Both the position numbers and the translations under genes were made by a program. From the NCBI GenBank assembly GCA_015179045.1, contig WHUZ01000048.1:124001-188000 (forward strand): a DNA stretch of 64,000 bases, written 5' to 3'. This stretch comes from Kalaharituber pfeilii. Taxonomy: Eukaryota; Ascomycota; Pezizomycetes; Pezizales; Pezizaceae. Under the pieces are notes generated by a model, which ran no database searches, had not been told where the DNA came from, and was given only the letters and a program-made list of their open reading frames with translations. This document shows, in pieces, positions 20,813 through 31,957 of the stretch. Numbering within the stretch: position 1 is the first letter of the stretch; every line of letters begins with the position of its first letter.

Positions 20813-21260
20813 CATAGAATGCAATTACACTGCTGATCTTCATGGACTAGCGTCAGCTCACAGAAACCTGCCACTTTCAAACAGGAGTTAGCACAAGCAG
20901 ACGTCTTTGTTCTTTGTGAATGATCTTTTTCCTTCTGATCAGGATAAACATGCAGTGAAGGTGTCAGACGAACACATATAATCGGTGATAATGCGGTATC
21001 CCTGCAATAGGCTGGTAGTTTGTATGGGGTGTTAATGCCCACCAAAAAAAAAAAAAAAAACGAAAAAGGTTACAGAGTACATTTACTCTCCACGTAGAGG
21101 TGGCCATTCCTATTCACATTTGAAGTGTACATTTTTGCCCTCTTCATAAAGTGGCGGGGAGTATGTTATACGCACAACTGCACATTTCATTGTCGAGGTT
21201 TCGCCCTAGCGGAACGAATTAGTCCCCCCTCCCCCGCGGCATGGTACGTTTGCCCTGCCA

Positions 21261-22684
21261 TTTTTTTTTTTTTTTTTTTTTTCCTTTCACGCGACCCCGC
21301 TTGCAGCTGTTCGCCATGGCACGGTCCCTAGACCGAAGTCCTTATGGTCCGGAGTCAGGCACTTGTACAACTACCTATAAAATCATCCCCTAAAAAAGCA
21401 CAAAAAAGGCAACCATGACTTTTAGTGATGCGGAGGAAACACAAAGTGAAAGCCCAATCCTCCAAGAGAATAATCAAGCACGAATACCCAAATATCCCCC
21501 TGAAAAACCAAGCAGTCATGTCCATTTTCTCCACATCCCTCCCCTTCCCCTTGCTTTCCACCTTTGTAGTTCCGTCCCAGTCATACAGGCACGAGTGGTG
21601 CCACTTGCCTGATAACCTTACCTTCGTCGGTGTTGACTATCTGATTCTACCTCCTCCTCTACGTAGATAACATAACATTGGAGGCAGTCTTCTTTCCTTC
21701 CCTCCTTTCTTTTCTCACCAACCATCTATGCCGCAACAATCTTCCCCATATATGGGTTTGCCTTTTCCATCCAACTTTTACTCTCCCAAGTTTCTTCCTC
21801 ACTGCTATTCCATGCGCCACAACTGCCCACCAGATTGTGGGGTTCTTTCTTTCTGGGATGGTCTTGCTTTCAGAGACGGCGTTGGAGGCCTTTTTTCCTT
21901 TTCCAGTTCGGTGTATTCTGCTTAGGGGGTTGGCACTGGACCCCCTTTCTGCGTTATTGGATTAGGGAGCAGTGGACTTTGTTCAGCTTTTTGGTGGTGC
22001 TACTGGAGGTTGGTTAGATTTCGGTGTAGGGGGTGTGTTTTGTGGAAACAATTGCTGCATAGGACAGCGGAGGCGGTGTGTCCGGATCGGTTTGTGTATT
22101 CCCTTCCTTGTGGATATAACTTCTTTACATGGCTGCGCGCTCTCTGCAATCCTCCCCTTTCACAGTTGCTGCAAGTAGAGCTACCCTCGTGTGTAAGAGA
22201 TTAGTATGCATTTGGAACATGTCTGTTGGCTCGAAGTTTGGTCTTTCCAATTGGTCCTCTATACACTTCTGAATGTAGTCAATGATGTCTCCCACTGCCC
22301 AAAGCATATCAGTCATACTGACTCGACCACATCTTTCAACAACCGACTTGAGCAATGGGGCCTCGATATGGGTACTTTTGGCCAGTCTTGTTTTGGCACT
22401 TGTAACTGTGGTTTTCGGTGCCGGGCTACCCAATACCATGAATCTATTGGTTCGATCCATGGTGGGAGTGCCAAAAGTCAGGGATAGTGGTGTACAGTAC
22501 TGGCAACAGAGAAGGGAGCTGAAAATTTCCGCGAAACTTCACCCCAAGAGGGAAACTCGAGGAGCTGGGTATTTTGGAATAAAAATTAGATCAAAAGACT
22601 CGCCGCACTGAGAGCTTTCGATCTATGTAGGTTTCGCTGGGGGGGATGTTGTGGTTGCGGAGTGGCTTCCAAGCACTCGTCCTG
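21261..22684 (-). mobile_element. Half-LINE copy 2 (ORF1-only, tail A)
   Basis: Minus-strand, about 1.42 kb, collinear with copy 1, starting within the common 5' region (CCAGGACGAGTGC, about 22683) and ending with tail A and poly(A) at 21261. gcggcatggta occurs at 21236-21246 and at 22685-22695, but 14 bp separate the left copy from the poly(T), so the TSD call is tentative. ORF1: DRTNRFMVLGSPAPK...SMTDMLWAVGDIIDYIQ is in one frame from 22460 to 22125; the part after it is frameshifted. Confidence 0.82.
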
Positions 22685-22699
22685 GCGGCATGGTAATTT

Positions 22700-23264
22700 T
22701 ATACCATAGTATTATATACTACGTAAATAGACGTATTACATGATATAACGCCATAAGTAGCTTTCTTCGAATCTATTCAGTACCCTAATACAGTACTCTA
22801 TGTGTTCACAATTCAAAAAAATTGGTAGTTATGCATCCAGTATACACTCAGTTTCCATTTCCCTATCCAGGCCTGCCACCTTTAACATAATTACTACGAT
22901 TGGAGAAAGACATACTATCTTGCGATCTACCTATAGATTCACTTCATATACACCTCTGTCTATATGCTACATGTAACATGCACGGCGCACTACGTATCGT
23001 TAGTACATACCTGGTACATCCGGTCTACCACTTTCTTTCCTTTTTTTTTTTTTTATCATCACTCGTACGCCGCAACTGGTTTACCATTGCCTGGCTGAGA
23101 CAATAAGGCAACTGCAAACAAGGCCGAGTGATGCACTTTTCCGACTCCGCGACCCCCGCGCGAACACGTTCAACAGAAGCGGGATAGTTATATGTTTTGT
23201 TGATATCCATTGCGTGCTCGCAGGCCTGGGCCATGAGCGCTGCTACTGCGAAGCAAGGACACAT
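22700..23264. other. Gene-free stretch
   Basis: No supported gene. A poly(T) tract at about 23041 followed by tcatcactcgtacgccgca may be a decayed minus-strand tail B. Confidence 0.4.
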
Positions 23265-24989
23265 TTTTTTTTTATAATCACGTAACCCCGCTTGCAGCTG
23301 GTCGCCATGGCAGGGTTCCTGGACCGAAGTCCTTATGGCCCGGAGACAGGCACCTACAAACAAAACAAGACGCTGTAACTACATACACCAACATTCAGAC
23401 AATGCCGAGGAACAAAGTGGGAGCTCAATCCTCCAAGAGAAAATTTAAGCACTCATATCCATTTCCTCCGCATCCCTCTCCTTCCCCTTTCTGTCCACCT
23501 TTGACATTCTGTCCCAGTCATACAGGCACGAGTGGTGCCCCTTGCCTGATAACCTTACCGTCGCTAGTGTTTGACTATCTGATTCCACCTCCCCCTCTAG
23601 GTAGATAACAATCGAGCTAGTCTTCTTTCCCTCCCTCCTTTCTTTCCTCACCAACCATCTTGCCGCAACAATCTTTCCCATCCACGGATTTGCCTTTTCC
23701 ATCCAATCTCTTACTTTCCTAAGTTTTTTTGTTACTGCTATTCCATGTACCACAACTGCACGGCCAGATTGTGAGAGTCTTTTTTCCTTTGGGATTGGTG
23801 TTGGTTTCAGAGATGATGTTGGAGGCTGTTTATCCTTTGCCGAGTTGGACATATTCTGCTTGGGGGGATCGGCACTCAGTCCCCTTTTAGCGTTCTTGGA
23901 TTGGGAAGCGGTGGACTTTGTTCAGCTTTCTGCTGGTGCTACTAGAGGTGTGCTAGATTTTTGTGTTGGGGGTGTGCTTGGTGGAATGTGTTGAGAAATG
24001 ATTGCTGCATATGATAGCCGCGGTGGTGTTTCTGGTTCTGTTTGTGTTTCCCTTCCTTGAGTTTTCGTTGTCCTATCTCAGTTGCGATGTGATTGCATGT
24101 CTTCCCATGTACTGTTTGTGCAAGGATATTAATGTCCTGATGTAGGCGTTCGATTTCCCATAGGAACCTTTCTGTTGGCTCGAAGTTTGGTCTTTGTTGT
24201 TGATCTTTCATGCATTTAGCAATGTGTGAAACAACATCATCTACTGCATCAAGCATATCAGACAAATTGAATCCACCAAGTTTATAGCTGATGCCTTCGA
24301 GTGATTGAGCCTCCAGACAGGTATGGTTGCGGACGCCTTTAATCAACACATTTTGATCCGAAATTTCAAAACCCGATAAAAACACAACAAAAATCCTAAA
24401 AATGTCAAACTGCATATAGATATGAACAGAATTGAGTAAAGAATCAATCTATATTGCGTTTTTAATTTTGTAAATTTTGGTGAGAGACCCCTAACTGAGT
24501 TACATACTACTAGTACAATTTAGGTAAGATTATGTATTAGTAAGCAGGAACTTTTCTTAAAAGGGCTAAGTTTAAAGTACATGAGGCATGAGAACAAAGC
24601 ACATGTAATTATCATGTGCTTTTTATTCACGACTTGCCGCTGACTTTTATATATACATTCCTGAAATTGTTTAATTTTATAGGTATATCCATTAAAGTAT
24701 GCATTAAGAAGTCGCATGCAGTGCTCATAATAGTGAAAAATAGAAGCAGTACCTTTACAGAATGTAAAGCAGCAGGTACAGTACCTCGTAAATCTTCAAA
24801 GTTATTGACTGTTCTCACGAGCATAGTATTTTGCTGCACACCAAAATCAATAAGATTTAACTCACAATGAAACTTTGGATAAAAGATTATAAACTGGTTT
24901 GCTGCTTCTAATTCTGTACACTAGAAGCGAAGTGCAAGAGGCGTGTATTCTGCACAGTAGAGGTATTCCGGAGGGGGGATCAAAGAGCG

Positions 24990-25026
<37 letters not shown>

Positions 25027-25379
25027 TGTATTAGTAAGCGAAATGAAGTGTTACATAGTGTTGATTAAAGCCGTCCGCAACCATACTTCTGACAAGAGTA
25101 GTTGTTTTGGTGCCGGGCTGCCCAATGCCTTGGTCCGATCCATGGTGGGAGTGCCAAGAAGTCAGGGGTAGTATGCTGGCAACAGAGTGGGGAGCTGAAA
25201 AATTTCCTCGAAACTTCACCCTAGGGGGAAGCTTGAGGAGTTCGGTGTTTTGGAATAAAAATCAGATTAAAAGTCTCAGCGCACTGAGGGCTTTCGATCT
25301 ATGTAGGTTTCGCTGTGGTAGATGTTGTGGTTGTGCGGTGGCTTCCAAACGCTCGTCCTGTTGAAGTGGTTGTCGCGTT
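23265..25379 (-). mobile_element. Half-LINE copy 3 (ORF1-only, tail A) split by a MITE
   Basis: A 15-bp TSD with two mismatches (gaagcaaggacacat 23250-23264, gaagtaaggatacat 25380-25394). The minus strand starts CGCGACAACCACTTC at about 25374, as copy 1 does at about 6624, and ends with tail A at 23265. Without the MITE (24324-25083 plus one TA) the unit is about 1.35 kb, matching copy 1 without its nested element. ORF1 pieces: MSDMLDA-like LSDMLDAVDDVVSHI, RPNFEPTERF, GRAVVVHGIAVTKKLRKVRD, SSIVIYLEGEVESD. Confidence 0.88.
24324..25083. mobile_element. TA-inserting DNA element (MITE), 760 bp
   Basis: 26-bp TIRs with one mismatch; the outer 12 bp are TGGTTGCGGACG on both ends, continuing CTTTAATCAACAC after the mismatch. 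TA at both sides (24322-24323 and 25084-25085). Removing the element and one TA makes half-LINE copy 3 collinear with copies 1 and 2 (…gacaggTActtctgac…). The interior is AT-rich and noncoding, with a 33-nt poly(A) at about 24991-25023. It is probably Tc1/mariner/pogo superfamily; which autonomous element drives it is unknown. Confidence 0.92.
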
Positions 25380-25551
25380 GAAGTAAGGATACATGAGTCT
25401 GGCCATGCACAAGGTAAGATAGGATTAGAATGAAACAACTTGGGTGTTTGCATGAATACGCAAACAGGCCCCTTACATACTGTATAGTATTCATTTTAGC
25501 TACATCAACATGTGCGCTGTACTGTACAATACTCACAAACATCAATGGGCT

Positions 25552-25641
25552 CCTACCCGTCATGTATCTAATTCCTCGCCATAGCCTGTTAGGCGGCATG
25601 CGAGTAATGAAATTAGAAAAAAAAAAAGAAAAAAAAAAAAA
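25552..25641 (+). mobile_element. Tail B retroposon, 90 bp
   Basis: An 8-bp TSD aatgggct (25544-25551 and 25642-25649). The tail reads ctcgccatagcctgttaggc, ggcatgcgagtaatg and poly(A). The apical stem is GCCT/AGGC instead of GCCC/GGGC, a paired change. Confidence 0.8.
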
Positions 25642-25859
25642 AATGGGCTGCACAACTGTCGCCGGCACCTCCTTGAGGTTCCCTTACATACAAAGGGTTA
25701 CGAGTGAAGGGATATTAATTGAAATAACAAATTCGACTCAAATAAGACATTTTGCTTACACTCACCAGCGGGTGCGATCAAATTCAGCTTCACTTCACTT
25801 TTGATGTCCGGCACTGTGGTAGGCAGCGCGCCTAAGCTACTACTACCGAGCTGACGCTG

Positions 25860-25864
<5 letters not shown>

Positions 25865-25890
<26 letters not shown>

Positions 25891-25930
25891 ATATCATTTA
25901 TCGCTTACCGCCCTGTGGGCTATGGCTCAG
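25865..25930 (-). mobile_element. Tail B element
   Basis: Poly(T) 25865-25890, then the minus-strand tail gccatagcccacagggcggt, aagcgataaatgatat. gctgggct occurs at 25855-25862 and at 25970-25977, which could be a TSD of a slightly longer unit (to about 25969). Confidence 0.6.
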
Positions 25931-26139
25931 ACGTCGCAGGTCACGAAGGTCGTATGGTGATATAGACAATGCTGGGCTACATACACATGGTGAAGGTAAG
26001 TCCAGGGGCATGGGAGATGCTTAGAAATGGTGATGCTGCACAAACTGGTATAAGAAGGGCATTCTTTCTACCTTCTTCATCTTCATCTTTCATGTGGGCG
26101 GGGCGTTAAGGGGGAGTTTCGGGAAGTTTCGGGGACGGG

Positions 26140-26220
26140 GACTCGGTCTATGTATCTATTTTCCTTTTCCTTTATTCCATATGTACTTAAAATCGCCGGG
26201 CGGCACGCGATCACTGATAT

Positions 26221-26250
<30 letters not shown>
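26140..26250 (+). mobile_element. Tail B element with deleted hairpin apex
   Basis: ccatatgtacttaaaatcgc, then cgggcggcacgcgatcactg and about 28 A. Compared with the other copies the atagccc..a apex is missing, while the basal atcgc/gcgat pairing remains. Confidence 0.6.
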
Positions 26251-26251
<1 letters not shown>

Positions 26252-26653
26252 CGAAAAAGAAAAGAAAAATTCAACTACCTGATACTGCCTTCACTTCCTC
26301 CTTTGCCCAGCGACTTCCCAGCAGAGGACCCAGTGGAATTAGGTGCAGCGCGCCCCACGCTCATAGCACCAGCATGCATGCACAAGTAACGGGTTTCTTC
26401 ACTATATGCACCTTCTATTTCGATGCTCAGTTCATACATGAGATACATGACTCTAATCATCCCTAGACAGCCCCATGGCGCAAACCTCAACGAACGAATT
26501 CGCGAAGACAGTCGCATTCAATACATTCTCTTAATGCAGCAATAACATTACATCAACCCCCCGACACATAATCCTTCCACATCTTTCTAGAACCTCAATA
26601 CATACACCGCGCCTTATATTCCCGTTCTTTCTCGCATTGTCCCCAAGCATCTT

Positions 26654-27092
26654 CTATGGTGGTGGGAACTTCACGCACTGGTCAAGAAACGGAACCTCCT
26701 CACACGACGCCGCGCCGTATGGCCAGTTGCAAAGAGTATCGCACTTCACCCCAGGAGCAACCCATACGCGATGTTCATGGTAGGGAACATTGAGACGCCA
26801 TTGTTTCGTGGTATCCTTGGGATCAACGCCAGTGGCACGGAAGCCAGGGCGGCTATTTTACATATACCTGTTAGCTTCAATTCGAGTTCATCAGGTAGAC
26901 AGTGCACTTTTGGGTTCCTTACCATCCACACAACAGCCGCTGACCAAACGCAGAGGCACAGGGCGCAGTGACATCGCAGTTGTTAGGAGTATCCGTACAC
27001 TCTGGGCAAGATGGCCTTGGAGTGGTCGCAGCAAAGGTGAGAGTGGAGAGGGAGAGGAGAGTCAAAGAAAGGACGGTAGTGAGGGAGACCAT
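26654..27092 (-). CDS. Small secreted cysteine-rich protein
   Basis: Two exons, 27092-26923 and 26852-26654, with a 70-bp GT..AG intron, encode 122 residues. The N-terminus MVSLTTVLSLTLLSLSTLTF followed by AA is a typical signal peptide (cleavage near residue 21-22). The mature part has 10 cysteines: SCPEC, NNC, APC, LLCGC, VKCDTLC, SC, QC. A block CRPGFRATGVDPKDTTKQW...EHRVWVAPG..C recalls a family of fungal small secreted proteins (from memory; role unknown, often listed as candidate effectors). Even Cys spacing suggests disulfides. The stop is TAG at 26656-26654. It is the only small secreted gene seen in the window and lies at the edge of the retroposon zone. Confidence 0.85.
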
Positions 27093-27690
27093 TTTCGTAA
27101 ATGCCGCTTCGTTTGGTCAGGTAACGAGAGTAATTGATATGTTCCGCGAGAAGCGAGTGGAAGGTTTGCTGCGATTGACTAAGCTAGAGGTCTGGATGAT
27201 AGTAGCTGTTATCCTGAGGATGAAAGGAAGCTTCGGGAGGGAGAGCAGGTGCCACTTATATAGAATGTTCGAGGTGCACGCCTCAGAGCCTAGAGTAATC
27301 AGAATATGATCACGATTATGATTACCAACACTCCCCAAATCTGTGGCCGGATTCCGTATCCGATTCTGGGAATCAAATGCGATACAAAGGCCCAAGAGTT
27401 CTGCGGTGGGTGTTCTAGCATTTTCCTGACTTGATGTGTTCTCTACCTAAATGGGCAGTAGTCGGTTTTAGCCAATGATAAAACGCCCCGCAAGTTACAT
27501 TCTATCTTGTGAGTTAATCGGGAATTTTCACTGGATATGGATAGGGCAACGCACCGGCAAGTAGAGAATATACCGCAGTGACAGCTTATTGAGTGAAAAG
27601 TCACTTCCAAGTGAGGTGGTATATGTCAGTGTCCTTAGCAAAACCCGCAGGATATTAACCAATCACCGTCAAAACCTGGATAGAACTGTG
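27093..27690. other. Upstream region of the secreted-protein gene
   Basis: Presumed promoter of the minus-strand secreted-protein gene. No other gene is supported. A TATA-like tatata (27258-27263) about 165 bp upstream of the ATG is possible but unproven. Confidence 0.35.
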
Positions 27691-27698
27691 TACCCATC

Positions 27699-27761
27699 TC
27701 TTTTTTTTCTTTCTACTACAGTACCACATAACACCGCTTGCGGCTATTCGCCATGGCAGGG
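27699..27761 (-). mobile_element. Decayed tail A element
   Basis: Poly(T)-rich start, then cacataacaccgcttgcgg and ctattcgccatggcagggc. It is the minus-strand tail A with several substitutions. acccat flanks both sides (27692-27697 and 27763-27768), a weak TSD. Confidence 0.55.
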
Positions 27762-27769
27762 CACCCATA

Positions 27770-29358
27770 TCAGTTAGCCACTGTCATACTAGCGCATACC
27801 GCATCCACAAGTGGTACAACGTCATTGCTACCCAGCCAAATGGCCTACTCGGAAAGTCCGGCACTTGTATTCTATATATAGTATTCCCTGCTTTCCATGA
27901 AGCCTCCACTTGAGAACACTGTACTTTCCGAGTGATTGTTTGCAGTTGGGCTGTGCCACCACATGCTGTATGCATACCCCATATTTTTTTAACTCAGTAG
28001 AGTTAGTCTGTGTTGTACAACTTGTTTCTCGGCAGACTCAGCAAGAACTGTGGAGTGCAGTAAAAATAGTACCTCTCCTCAGTCCACCATCTCACTGGTT
28101 GGCTGTTGATAATTACGTTGTAATGGGGCATTTTCTTGCTCATACAACTGTTTCTGGTGTGGTATGAGCTATAGTAATTATGCGGGGAAGGCCGGTTACC
28201 GTCGGCATGATATTCGCTGTCATAGGTAAAGTTTAAGGATCATTTAGAGACTAGCATTTTTACCTGGTTCGCCACTTCAACTACACTCAGCCATATTTTC
28301 AGAACTTTCTTCATTCTGAATTTCTTTAAATCTTCTTGTCGCAAATTTCCCCTACTCATTTTGATTTTCCGAAACGCTGAAGCTTGTTGCCCACGTGGGT
28401 AGGCGATGGTGAGGGATCAGATGCCAGGGGACGTTCCGTAGGTGTCCGTTCTACGGTGCGGATCGACGATTTGAGCCCCGATACGAGCAAGGCGTGGATA
28501 TGTTTCCTTAATTTGATCCAAAGGCGACCTAACAGGGAAGACCACATCATGTAACACAGGTTACTTAAGCGATAATTAGATCATCAAAGATGACAAGGTA
28601 GTGATTCGGCCCAGAGATCAAGAAGCAGTGCTGCAAGTAATTTGAATCAGCAGGAGTAATGTATATTGTTTCCTTACATAGAGGAACATGCTAGCAAGGC
28701 ATCCTGAGTATGGCTGATAGCGGAATTCCTTCTCGGAAGTATTTATCATAAGTGATGAGAAGATGGCTATTGATCAGTTACTCTGCAAGCAGAATAATAG
28801 ATCGCAGTGCAAGTCGTAATTCACCACAACTCGCAAATACTATTTTCAAAATCGACAATCTGCCTTGCTCAGCTGATATTCTTTTCACATCTTTGGAGAG
28901 CGTGAAACACCTAAGTAAGAGGAATGAGCATCCTACTGTTTGAACCGCAGTCTCAGTTCAGCGGACCAATGAGCCAGCAGTTCGTTCACCATTGCTCAAT
29001 TGAGGCGTACGCTTAAGTTATCGACTTCGAGACCAGACCATTTCTGTTTGCTCCTAGCGCCGGGTGACAAAGAGCCAGAAATGCTGCGCCTCCGCGGAAC
29101 AAAAGGGAGCCGAGCAGAAGCAAAAGAGCCAAACAAAAACATAAAGTAATATAAACGAATAAACAAATAAATAAGGTAAAATAAGCTAGCAACCTGCGCA
29201 TCAAAAAATATCTACTTTTAAGATCCTTCCATTTCGTTCAGTCGCAATGCTAACCAGGAAACCGGCAGAGAACACTTCACTAACTTATTCCTCGCACCGC
29301 TCTGGAGATTTTTCCACCTAACAGTGTGCGTCTTCCACTGATCTTGTCATAACAATTC
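27770..29358. other. Gene-free stretch
   Basis: A minus-strand frame at 28356-28547 (64 codons) and a very hydrophobic frame at 29013-29201 are open. Neither has family features, so neither is called a gene. Nothing else is supported. Confidence 0.4.
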
Positions 29359-29441
29359 TACCGTCGCTTACATAGTAGTGCTTGGCCACCGGGAAGTGCC
29401 GGGAATGCAAATCCCTGCCACCTCGTCCATATTTCATGATA

Positions 29442-30168
29442 CAGTCAGACCTTGCTATAACGAACCCTTCTATAGCGAAAACCTTGCTATTACGAACGCA
29501 CTGCCCTCGGGGATTTCCCACTCCACCTATTCTGCCCTTGCTATAACGAAATCCCACCAAATAACGAAAGGAAAAAAAATCTAGGGAAAGTTATTTCTGA
29601 CTACATACAAATTGTTCTTGCTATAACGAAAAGTGGCAAATGAAATCTATAGAACCCCCCCTGGCGATCCATTAAGCTACTCTTAAATCCTTGCATGCGA
29701 CGAATAGAAAAGCCTAAATGTTTATAAGAAATGTATACTATTAAGACAATGATATACTCTTTCCTTCACAAAACGCCCATGAAACTCATTCAAGATCTCT
29801 TTTAGATGTTTTGGCTCTGATCTTTCTTGCATATTTGATGCTTCTCAAATTCACTTAATGTTCACTGCTTGTTAGTAGTTGTTGACATCTTGACTGTTCT
29901 AATTACTGAGTGCTAGTCGGGAACGAAGGCAGTCCGTTACAGATTTCTATTAGTCCAAGATTCACTATGCTTTATTTTATAGTCTCGAATATTTCTTGAT
30001 TGGTTATTTCCTATTTCAGTAAGTCAATACGAAATGTTCAGTTGAGGAGTCCGAACTCAGCTGCCAAGGTTGCATGACTAATTTGTCACAATTTTCTATA
30101 ACGAAAACCTTGCTATAACGAAAAGAAAGGGCCAAATTTTACGTGTTCGTTATAGCAAGGTCTGACTG
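29442..30168. mobile_element. pogo-type MITE, 727 bp, nested in the transposon
   Basis: Perfect TIRs start CAGTCAGACCTTGCTATAAC (24 bp, ending CGAAC), with TA TSDs (29440-29441 and 30169-30170). The motif ttgctataacgaa recurs several times just inside both ends (about 29465-29630 and 30095-30125). No coding sequence. The CAGTCAGACC...ATAACG end resembles pogo/Tigger TIRs. Confidence 0.92.
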
Positions 30169-30499
30169 TATTTCTAACGCTAGAAATGTGGTATCAATAC
30201 AGGCTCAATTGTCAGAGATAGAACAAACATCGCTCTATTAAATGAAATATCAAAAAAAGGTCAAAATATATAATATATCGATATATCCAAAAATAAAAGC
30301 CAAAATGCAGTAGAAATGCACTCCCTACCCCCTACCCTTCCCTCAATCTCCATTCTATACTAATCCAAGCAATTGATAGTGTAAATAATCCTCAAAAGTC
30401 CTATCAATACGTCAGTACTCAATATTCTTGTATATCAAGCAGCTTGCCAATGAAATATAGATTTTTCATAGGTACGTACCTCCATGAAATTATAAAGTT

Positions 30500-31760
30500 C
30501 CAGCTGATGAAGATGTTGTGCCAGTATTTCGTCCTCCTTATCCTCCCTGTCCTCTCCAGTTATAATATCCTCTGCAGGCAGGTCTTAGGTAGCATCAGCA
30601 TTATTTTCTGCAATAGCTATGGCATTCTTACTCTGCACATTCTCCATTAACCCCCCTCCCCCGCTTTCAAGGACCCCTCCATTGGATCAGTTGCTGGAGT
30701 CTTTTTTCAATGAGGTGCACGGGGTTTTTTTAGGATAGGAAGTCCTGCTGCGAGTGCTGCATCTCACGCTTCCTGCCATTCAGCCTCTCGAGCAGCCTTT
30801 TCTGTATCCCGAACCTTTTTTTCCACCACCTTGGTAGCTTTGAGAATAGCAGCCTCTGCCTCTGCTTCCTTCTTTTTTATTAGCTTTTTCTGGCCTTCCT
30901 CAATGTCCTTACGTGTCAGAACACGCTCTTTGCCAACTTAACACTTGCTGAGAGGCGCTGTGAGTCTCTTTCCACTTTTGAGCTTCATGAGAGTGACTAT
31001 GTACTTTACCCTTATATACTACAAATGGCGGCACATGTGCTCCTGCTGCAGAAATTGTCTCCAGAACTGTGACAAACTCTTAAGATTCTTCAATTAATAC
31101 CTTTGCATCTTTGGTACCTTCGAACAATGTATTTTTTCTTAGTCTTATGATTGCCAATAATAATACTCTTTTCGTCGCAATTCCATATATTCTCCTCAGT
31201 TATACTATAGCGCCGAATAAGATTAGTGAGGAGCTTATGGAAGTGTACTTGTAGTTCGTTAGATGCTCTTGCTTTTCACCTTACACGTTCTTGATATTGG
31301 ACAAACATTTTGTCCAATTCCGGATGTCGTTTAATAAACTGTGATACCCAGTGCCGACCAATAACAGGTGCCCATCCTGGTTTGCTAGTGCTACCCTTCA
31401 AGCTCCTGATTTTCTACAAGCTGACTTATGTTCCTCCATTGATTGGGAAGGCAGAGTATTCTTTTTTACTCGAAAATTGAGAATATATCATGCTATTTGC
31501 TTAAATAAACTGTGTGAGAGTGGAAAGCCTCGATCTGCCATTAATAGGTAATGCTCTTTTAGAGCCAATTCCTCTCTTGGAGTAAATAACTGCTGATGCC
31601 TATGGGCATGTTTGCATGCTTGGCGTTCACCTTTAACTCTTCGGCATAGTGTAGTTTCATCTACTTCATATTTGGCTGCTATTCGAGCCTTTGTGATTGA
31701 GGGGTTCCGTTTGGCAAAATCTATGGCATGAAGAAGTTGTTTCTCAGTATATGCAGGCAT
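30500..31760 (-). pseudogene. pogo/Fot1-like transposase remnant
   Basis: From ATG 31760: a helix-turn-helix part MPAYTEKQLLHAIDFAKRNP...RIAAKYEVDETTLCRRVKG, then a CENP-B/Tc5-like part ending near GWAPVIGRHWVSQFIKRHPE. The frame then has a stop (RVR*KARAS) and continues as RRYSITEENIWNCDEKSI, the place of the first catalytic Asp. The rest of the DDE region is not continuous. C-terminal Lys/Glu/Ala-rich debris lies at 30540-30950. Non-functional. Confidence 0.8.
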
Positions 31761-31957
31761 TATGGACTAGAATATGCAATATGCTATATTGCCTTAATAG
31801 AGTAGTGAATGCAGACGAAAATGGTATATTTGGGTACTGGAAACAACTTATAGGTGTTGAGATAATATAATGAATATGAGCGGGAGCGTCGCTGATGACA
31901 GGGATAATTTTGTCCGGCACTTCCCGGTGGCCAAGCACTACTACGTAAGCGACGGTA

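Larger units (their letters stand above)
29361..31955 (-). mobile_element. pogo/Fot1-like DNA transposon, 2.6 kb, decayed
   Basis: Long TIRs begin CCGTCGCTTACATAGTAGTG on the left and CCGTCGCTTACGTAGTAGTG on the right, and both continue CTTGGCCACCGGGAAGTGCC. TA flanks both ends (29359-29360 and 31956-31957). It contains a decayed transposase on the minus strand and a nested 727-bp MITE close to the left TIR. Confidence 0.9.

Noticed and set aside
23265..25379. LINE 5' inversion (twin priming) as the cause of the split half-LINE
   Set aside because: Both halves have the same orientation, and the inverted 26-bp repeats with TA at the junctions show a DNA element insertion.
28356..28550. Minus-strand 64-codon frame
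   Set aside because: No family features, and the length is within chance expectation.
29013..29204. Very hydrophobic minus-strand frame of about 63 codons
   Set aside because: It comes from an AT-rich simple stretch, has no neighbours or splice support, and looks like composition noise.
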